Positions 46,458-55,400 of a stretch of DNA of 64,000 nt are shown in pieces. The stretch is from Ceratotherium simum simum. Taxonomy: Eukaryota > Chordata > Mammalia > Perissodactyla > Rhinocerotidae. The notes beneath the pieces were generated by a model, which worked only from the letters and a program-made list of their open reading frames with translations, made no database searches and was not told where the DNA came from. The DNA lies in assembly GCF_000283155.1 (NCBI RefSeq), contig NW_004454166.1:17337352-17401351 (forward strand), in the 5' to 3' direction. The position numbers and the translations under genes were made by a program. The number at the start of each line of letters is the position of its first letter. The stretch's first letter is position 1.

Positions 46458-49400
46458 CGGATGGACGGACGGATAGGCAGGCAGATAGATAGATAGATAG
46501 ATAGATAGACAGACAGATAGATACACAGAAGAATGGATGGAAAGATAGATAAACGGATGGATGGATGGATGGATAGATAGAAAGATGGACAGATAGATGG
46601 ATGGATGGACGGATAGACGGATGGATGGATGGATAGACAGACGGATGGATGGATGGATAGATGGATGGATGCATAGATAGAAAGATGGATGGGTGGATAG
46701 ATAGATGTGTAGACAGACAGACAGACAGACAGACAGATAGATAGAAGGATGGATGGATAGATAGATAGACGGATGGATAGATGGATGGATGGATAGATAG
46801 AAAGACGGATGGATGGATGGATGGACGGACGGACGGACGGACGGACGGATGGATGGACGGATGGATAAATAGATGGATGGATGGGTGGATGGATGGATGG
46901 ATGGATGGACGGATGGATGGACGGACGGACAGATGGATGGATGGATGGATGGATGGNNNNNNNNNNNNNNNNNNNNNNNNNNNNNNNNNNNNNNNNNNNN
47001 NNNNNNNNNNNNNNNNNNNNNNNNNNNNNNNNNNNNNNNNNNNNNNNNNNNNNNNNNNNNNNNNNNNNNNNNNNNNNNNNNNNNNNNNNNNNNNNNNNNN
47101 NNNNNNNNNNNNNNNNNNNNNNNNNNNNNNNNNNNNNNNNNNNNNNNNNNNNNNNNNNNNNNNNNNNNNNNNNNNNNNNNNNNNNNNNNNNNNNNNNNNN
47201 NNNNNNNNNNNNNNNNNNNNNNNNNNNNNNNNNNNNNNNNNNNNNNNNNNNNNNNNNNNNNNNNNNNNNNNNNNNNNNNNNNNNNNNNNNNNNNNNNNNN
47301 NNNNNNNNNNNNNNNNNNNNNNNNNNNNNNNNNNNNNNNNNNNNNNNNNNNNNNNNNNNNNNNNNNNNNNNNNNNNNNNNNNNNNNNNNNNNNNNNNNNN
47401 NNNNNNNNNNNNNNNNNNNNNNNNNNNNNNNNNNNNNNNNNNNNNNNNNNNNNNNNNNNNNNNNNNNNNNNNNNNNNNNNNNNNNNNNNNNNNNNNNNNN
47501 NNNNNNNNNNNNNNNNNNNNNNNNNNNNNNNNNNNNNNNNNNNNNNNNNNNNNNNNNNNNNNNNNNNNNNNNNNNNNNNNNNNNNNNNNNNNNNNNNNNN
47601 NNNNNNNNNNNNNNNNNNNNNNNNNNNNNNNNNNNNNNNNNNNNNNNNNNNNNNNNNNNNNNNNNNNNNNNNNNNNNNNNNNNNNNNNNNNNNNNNNNNN
47701 NNNNNNNNNNNNNNNNNNNNNNNNNNNNNNNNNNNNNNNNNNNNNNNNNNNNNNNNNNNNNNNNNNNNNNNNNNNNNNNNNNNNNNNNNNNNNNNNNNNN
47801 NNNNNNNNNNNNNNNNNNNNNNNNNNNNNNAAAAAAAAAAAAACTTTAAAAAAAAAAAAAAAAAAAGAAAGGCCCGAATTATTAACATGGGCCAGGCTCT
47901 GTGCTGAGCACTAGGGATTCAGTGGTGACTCCAGACATAGTTGCTGCCCTCAGGCAGCCTGTGGCCAAGGGGGGTAACTGGCCAAGCTTGTACAAACTAC
48001 CAGAACATAATGATACAAGAGCCATGACCACGGGAAGCCCAGGGGCTGGAGGAGCCACAGGCTGAAAGTCACCCTCCTTGAGAGGATCAGGGAAGTCTGC
48101 TCGGAAGAGGTGGCACGTGAGCTACACACAGGAGACAGCCAGGCCATGTGAAGCGGGAGGGAGAACATTCCAGACAGACAGATTGCATGGCATATGCAAA
48201 GGCCATGAGGTCTCTCAACAGCTCCACAGCACAGAAATGATCCTCATTTTACAGAGCCTAAAACTGAGCTCAGAGAGGTGAAAACACTTCCTGAGGTCAC
48301 CCAGCAAGGAAGTGGCAGAGCTGGGATTTGAACGAGGGGCATTCTCCTTCCAGAGCCTAAGAAAACCTGATGAACTGAAGGGGAGAGAGAGTGGGCACCA
48401 AGAAGAACCCCGGGTCCCCACCAGGGCTGGGTGCAGACGTGAGGAGGTGGTGGGAAGGACCACAGCCCCCTACCTCCGCCCCAGCTAGGGACTCCCGCAG
48501 CCCCACCCAGCAGGAAGGACGGTACCTCCATCAGGTCTATAAGCCACAGCAGCCGCTCCTGGGGAGGGGGGTGTGTGCAAAAGGCAAAAAAAAAAAACAA
48601 AACATCAAATAAATATTAGGGATGGGGTGAGCACAGCAAACCCCTTCTCCAAACACACGAGCACGTGTGCAAGACACACACACACATGCACACAGGCAAA
48701 ATAAACACGATTCTCCGAATCCCTTTTCTCTTTGCTTTGAGCACTTTGGGCAGGAATGAAGTAGGGAGGAGGAAGCAAAGGCCCCGCTGCTACAACCAGC
48801 ACTGCTTCACTCTAACCGCCTCCTAGAAGGACACCAGGGTGTCCTCACCACCCTGCAGAAACGACCCTTGTCCTGGAGAAGAGACTTCAGGAGACGGTCA
48901 TTCACCTGGGCCAACCCTGGGACTCTCCAGCAGGTGGAGTTGGGATCATTATTCTCATTTGGCAGATGGAGAAACTGAGGCTCAGAGAAGGGAAGTGACT
49001 TGTCCGAGGTCACACCTGCTAAGGAAAGGCAGAGCCTGAGGAGGACCCTGCTTGGAAGACTCGATCAGGGAAGACTGGATGCAGGGAGGCCCCGGCCCTG
49101 TGGTGGCGAGGAAGCTCAGAGGCTGAGAAACGGAGCCCTGGGCTGTGCACGAGGAGGGCGCCCGAAGCGGATGAAGACTGGAGGAGGGCGACTGGCAGAT
49201 CCTCAGCCCGGTGCTTTCCAGAAGCCTCCAAGAGTCTGCAGGGCCCTGGATTCAAATCCTCAGGGGCGTTCTCCCCAGCCAGGTTGAGGGAGGTCAGAAA
49301 GCAGAGAGGCTTCACCTGCCCTCGGGTGTGGGCAGCATTTCTGGGATGCTGGCACTAGGAGGGGGTTATTCGTCACTGAAGCCTCCCAAGAAGCTGGGAA

Positions 49401-52400
49401 AGCCACTGCCCCAGAGCAAGGCGGGAAACCGAGGCACTGAGGGCCAAGCCTGCACAGCCTGCTCTTAGAACCCTCCTCGGAGAGCTCACGCTGGTCTTGG
49501 TTAGTCCTAACCTGACACACATCTGCCGTCCGGTGGGTCACAGACTCTCCCAGCTGTCCACATCTCAGAAGCCTAGAGACCCCTCCCATTTGGCTCCCAA
49601 ACTCCCTGCTCAAAGCCATCCCCTGGCCTTTCTGAGGTCAGCCTTCCCCAAGGTCCCCCAATCCGCAGAGAGGGTGCCTCTGGAGGGCAGAGTCCACTGC
49701 CGCAGCTGGGGCCCAGACTGGCTGGGGCAGCACTTCCCAGGTGCGAGAGAGACCCCTGGGCTGGGACAAGGTCACCAGGGGCCAGCGCTGATCTGGGGCT
49801 GAGACCCCTGCCTAGAGCCCTGTCCGGGCAGAGCAGCTACCCAGACTCCGCTAGCCCTGCTGCTTGAGCTGCCATCAGTCGCGAGAGCCAGCAAGGACCT
49901 CGGGCCGTTTCACCCATGGGGAAACTGAGGCTCAGAGAAGCCAGGGCTTACACCTAGATCTCCTGCCTCCCAGGCTAGAACACACCCCATCCCACCCACT
50001 GGATCTCTCACCCCCAATTCTAAAGGGAGCATCCCAGGATTACTGTACAGTGTGCAGTCCCCGGGGTTTAAAGCAGTGGCTCATGGCTCCTGAAGCCCCA
50101 TGGGGACAATATGAAGACCAGGGGCCAGACCCAGAGAGACAGAGTCCCTTGGGCAGGGCCCTGCAGCCTGAAGCCGTGCCATATCTAAGCATGTGCACAG
50201 AGCCAAACATGCAGCCCTGGCGGGGGACAGCCTCCTCCCTGCCCCAGAAGCGATCTGCCAATCCCAACGCGTGACATCGCCTCCACTGCAGCCACATCCA
50301 GAGCCTGGAGGAACGCAAGGCGGCTTCCCGGGTCACCCCAGGGAGGGACGAGGACTCTGGGGGATGAAGGTGACTCAGGATGGTAGGGGTAGGAGGCAGA
50401 GGAGTAGAAGTCCCCCCAATAACTCAGATCCCCAGAGCTAAAAAAAAAAAAAAAAAAAAGTCACACTGGGAGTAGGAGTCTGCAAAGGAAAGGCGTGCAC
50501 GCTCGGGGCCGCTTCCTGGTGGCTGCAGGCTCATGGAGCTCACCAACCACCTGCGTCACTCACCCTCAGAGCTCCTGCTCCTCCGGCAGGACAACTAACT
50601 GTCTGTCCCACGTCTAATTGAGATTCCACCCGTGAGAGCTCCCAGTTCTGCGTCTGGGAGCAACAGCGTTTAAGAAACGCGACTTTCCCTCTCCCTTTCC
50701 CTAGGAGAGCAGTGATGAATGAGCCAAAGACAGGACAGGAGAGCGAGGGGCCCAGCCTTCCTTGCCAAAGGCTCCTGGGATTAATTTGCCTCCAAGCATC
50801 CCAGGGGCAGAACCACACCCTGAGATGGACCAGATCCTTTTCTGGGGGGCTGACGAGTCTGGGGAGAAAGCCAGGCTAGGCAGACAAGAGGGTGGGTCTC
50901 GGGCAAGATTTGAGTCGCCACAACCAATACTGTGAATTCACTACCACGGCTTTTCATGGGGTCCTCCCACTGATTGTCATTATTTTTTCTATTTGTCTAT
51001 GTGCCTGTGTTTTTTACCTTTCTCTCCAGCCTGGCCCCCCACACCGTGAGCCCTATGGGGCAGGGCCACATCTGCCTTGTTCATCAGTTGTCTCCTAGAG
51101 CCCATTCCCGGCATGCAGCAGGCACTCAACAATTAGGAGGTTTTTATAGGTGAAGAAACCGAGCTCCGAGAGACAGGGCGCAGAGCTGGTAAGAGGTGGT
51201 GCCAGACCCATCTCACTCCAAAGCCAGCATTCTAACACCTCCCCGGCCATCAGGCCAGGAATGGGCAGGGGCAGCTCACCCTGGCCGAGCTGACGGTGGT
51301 GGAGGTGCCGTGGCTGCCCGTGGACGAGCCCGTGTCGCTGTAGGAGACCGTGGAGTAGGTGTCCCCGGCCCCAGGGCCCGGGGGCTGCCGCGCCTTCATT
51401 GACTCAATCTCCCGCCTCAGCACCAGGTGGTCGAAGCGGTCCAGGTCTTGCGGGGAGATGGTGCCCCTCACCTCGGACAGGAGCGAGAACTGGAGGCGGG
51501 GGACAAAGGGGTCACTCAGCATGGAGCTCCACCAGCAGGGGGGACCGGCCCCCTGCTACCCCAAATGGCCTGCATGCAAACTTGACCACTGGCCTCCCCT
51601 CCTTAACCCTCTGCGGCTCCGCACTGTCCTAGGAGAAAGTCCAAACACCTTCGCCTGGGTGCCAGGCCAGCATCATCTGATTCCTGCTTCCCTCTCCAGC
51701 TTCCTCGCTTGCCTTCTCCTCAGCATCTCAGCACACGTGCATGACTGCAGCTCCCTGAACACACCAAGGAGCCCCCGGCCGTCCCTTCCACCTAGAACGC
51801 CTCCCAGCTCCTTTCTGGATCGTGCTTCCTCTCTTAGTCTTCCCACATGTAACCACTCCCAGTGGATTGAATCACTTCCTCCTCCATGCAGCTTCTGACC
51901 CTCCAAGAGACTTCCGCTAGAGCAGGGTTCTCAGAGCAGGCAGCACTGCAGCCACCTAGGGGCCTGTAAAAATGACCGGTGACTGAAGACAAAAAACAAC
52001 AAATGCTGGAGAGGTTGTGGAGAAACGGGAACCCTCATTCGCTGCTGGTGGGAATGCAGACTGGTGCAGCCTCTATGGAAAACAGTATGGAGATTCCTCA
52101 AAAAATTAAAAATAGAAATAGCATATGACCCAGCTATCCCACTACTGGGTATTTATCTAAAGAACTCGAAATCAACAATTCATAGAGACTTATGCACCCC
52201 TATGTTCATTGCAGCATTATTCACTATAGCCAAGAAGTGGAAGCAACCCAGGTGTCCCTCGACTGATGAATGGATGAAGAAGATGTGGTATATATATACA
52301 GTGGAATACTACTCAGCCATAAAAAAGACAAAATCGTCCCATTTGCAACAACATGGGTGGACCTGGAGGGTATTATGTTAAGCGAAATAAGTCAGACAGA

Positions 52401-55400
52401 GAAAGACAAACACCATATGATCTCACTCATACATGGAAGATAAACTAACACACGGTCAGAAAGAACAGTTTGGTGGTTACCAGGGGGAAGTGGGTGGGGG
52501 GATGGGCACAAGGGATACATTTATACGGTGACTGACAAACAATGTACAACTAAAATTTCACAATGTTATAAACAATTATGATATCAATAAAAAAAAAAAT
52601 TGAAAACAAGCACACACACACACAAAAAAGACTGGTGACTGGCTCCCAGCCACAGATGTGTGGCATTAACCAGCCCGGGGTGGGGCCTGGGCACTGCTTT
52701 TGAAGAGCAATCCAGATGATTCTAAATGAACACTCAGCATTGGAAGCCAGTGCGTTAGGCCCCAATCACAGGGGACTTTAATTGACTGTTTCCCGAGGAG
52801 TCTGAGGGCTTTGGGACGGGGGGTGGTCTGGGTCACCAGCCTCTGCCCACGGTTCAGTTTAGGCCTGAGTCCTTGTGGTTCTCAGGAAAGGACTGGGGGA
52901 TGAAGGGAGGCAGGGAAGGACACAGAGCCCTCGAGAGCTGAGGCCAGGCCCTGCCAGCCCCCGCCCTGCCAGAGGAGGGGTGCGGGTCACCTTGGCGTGG
53001 GTGTTGAGCAGCTCACACAGAGCCATGACGAGGGCGTCCACGGAGACGCTGCCGAGGCGGTACTCCTCCAGGTAGTAGGCCATGGTGGCGCGCTCCTGCT
53101 CGCTCAGCAGATGCCGGGCCTGCTCCTCCAGCACCACGCGCGTCTGGTTCCCCAGGCTGCTCAGCGTCACCTGGGAGCCGGCTGGCCCCTTGTAAAACCC
53201 CAGCTGAAAGACAGGGAGACAGAGGCCCGGGGGTTCGGAGCTGCTCTGGAGCTGAGCGGCCAGGCCACACCAGCGACCACACCACAGAGGGGTGAGGTGG
53301 TCCCTCACGGTAAACCTGCAGGAGACGGGACCGATATGTTCTGAGTGTGTGGCCTCGTGCAGCTGCAAAGTGCTCTATGGCTTACGTGGCCCTTTTACAT
53401 ATGTGATCTCATCAGACCCTTGCAACCATGCCGAGTCGAGCAATACGATTAGGGTGCCCACTTTATTCTCTAGGTGTCAGTATCTCCCTTGGAAAATCGG
53501 GGATAATAGTAACTTTATTTCCAAAATATAGCTCAGATCTGCACGCACACACTCCGCCCCCTCCCGCCGCTATCTCTACTATCATCAGTTTCTTTTTTTT
53601 TTGTGAGGAAGATCAGCCCTGAGCTAACACCCATGCCAATCTTCCTCTTTTTGCTGAGGAAGACCGGCCCTGAGCTAACATCCATTGTCAATCCTCCTCC
53701 TTTTTTCCCCTTTTTCTCCCCAAAGCCCCAGTAGATAGTTGTATGTCATAGTTGCACATCCCTCTAGTTGTTGTATGTGGGATGCCGCCTCAGCATGGCC
53801 GGAGAAGCGGTGCGTTGGTGAGCGCCCGGGACCCAAACCCGGGCCACCAGTAGCGGAGCGCCCGCACTTAACTGCTAAGCCACGTGGCCGGCCCTATCAT
53901 CACGTGGCCGGCCCTATCATCATCTTCTAAGACACCACCCAGTCTCCTCTCTTATCCCCTTGGCCTTTCCCTATCACCTACACAGAGCTGCTGGAATGAT
54001 CTCGTAAAAACACAAGTCTCCTTGTGTGGCTCGGTGCTTAAGCCCTTCCACAGCATCCCATACATGATTTTAGGTTAGAAGCCAAACCTCTTATGTGGCC
54101 CACACAGCCCCGTGTGATCTGGCTGTCCCCACTGCTGTCAGCCTGTTCCCAACTCCCCCTGGCTCACTACACTCCCTCCCGCTCTCCTTTATTCCAACAA
54201 GCCGAGCCCTTTCCGTGCCCCGGGGCTCTGGCACATGCTGTGTCCTCTGATGAGAACCCCCCTCCCGCTCCTGCACCAGACTTTGATCTCGCTAACTTCT
54301 ATCTAACATTCGGTTCACAGCCCAGATATCACGTCACCACCTCAGAGGGCCTCTGCCCTCCCTCTCCCTGGCCCCGCCACCCACATTAGGTGTCTCATCT
54401 GTTATTCTCTCTCCTGATACCCTGCACCTTGCCTTCATGGCACTGAACATCTTTTGTGATGAGGTATGTGTGGAGGCTTGTTGGTTTTTGTGTGTGTCTC
54501 CTTCCCGGGGTGTAACCTTCATGAGGGCAGGGACCTGCTCTGTTCTGTTCGCGGCCCTTAACCCCGGTGTCCGTGGCGGTGCCTGGAACCTGGCAGCACC
54601 CACAGACTGGGGAACGGAGGGTGCACCGACAGTCAGCGGGCCGCCCCCATGCAATGAGATCATGGAAGGGAGTCGCGTGGCACACTGCTGGGCTCACAGC
54701 TTCCCGTGCGGGGAGCTACAAGGAAGCCAAAGCTTCCCACGGACGGAGAGCACCTACCTTGTCTGTCCCTTCAGGTATGAGATCCCCAGGAAACCTGTGA
54801 AGAAAGACAGGCACGTTCAGCTGCAGTCTGCACAGGTCACACAGGCGCCAGCTGGGGAAAAGCGGATTTGCAGCGGGATGAGCAAAGCTTTGTGAGAACC
54901 ACGGCCTCCACCTGCCGGGGCTTCTCGAGGGACTCTGAACCCTGCACAGACGGGCGGCTGCCGGCCTCCCATCAACCATGCAGACAGCACTTCTAAAACC
55001 ACGAACAGTGGACTTCCAAGTTGTTTCCAACCCTACAGGACCAGGCGGGTAATGTGAGGACAGAGAGAAGAAATGACAATCGATGGGTGGCCTCAGGTCG
55101 GGCGGATCGAGGGAGGGTGGGGACAGGGGTGATCAGGAGACCCTGAGATGCAGCTCAGCTCCAGCCGATGTTTTCACAAAAAAAAGTGGGCTCAAGGTGC
55201 CAGGATTCCTGATGTGTAAGAAGCAGCCAGAAATCCAGTTTTTTATGGGAAACCTGATATCTTTTTAAATACTGGCAACTAATTAAAAAAATTTATAATA
55301 CTGTACAGGTGAAAACAGAGGGAGGGAGGGAAGAAAGGAAGAAAGGGAGAGAGAAAGAGAGATACTCTGGGTGCAGTTGGCCTGGGGGCCACCAGCCAGT

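Larger units (their letters stand above)
36639..51279 (-). other. WHRN intron 7 (14.6 kb): repeat content and gap
   Basis: Minus MIRs: about 39890-40095, 40640-40790, 41296-41370, 44190-44310, 48235-48345, 48945-49050, 49905-49990 and 51145-51235. Plus MIR: about 38985-39150. L2 tails: 37650-38390, 43130-43530, 45715-46245 and 50955-51140; L2-like minus pieces: about 37190-37520, 44810-44960 and 47880-48235. It also holds a polypurine tract (41388-41560), a DNA-transposon relic (42225-42630), the GATA/GATG array with an assembly gap (46259-47830), and A-runs at 48588-48600 and 50441-50459. The stretch 49.1-50.9 kb is largely unique. Short whirlin isoforms start internally in other mammals, but I cannot point to such a start here. 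Confidence 0.65.
51490..52990 (-). other. WHRN intron 6
   Basis: Holds an L2 piece (51555-51900), a MER-type DNA transposon (about 51915-51984 and 52630-52760) split by a 5'-truncated L1 (51985-52629). The remainder next to the exons is unique. Confidence 0.75.
53204..54757 (-). other. WHRN intron 5
   Basis: Contains a minus ERE SINE with a 20-bp duplication at its head (53588-53920) and an L2 3' end (about 53940-54640). No further structure. Confidence 0.7.

Noticed and set aside
46225..47914. Long frames rich in His-Pro-Ser-Ile or Met-Asp-Gly-Trp, some running through the Ns
   Set aside because: Products of the tetranucleotide array and the undefined gap.
52064..52381. 105-codon frame with LINE ORF2-like sequence
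   Set aside because: Tail of ORF2 in a 5'-truncated L1; not a host gene.
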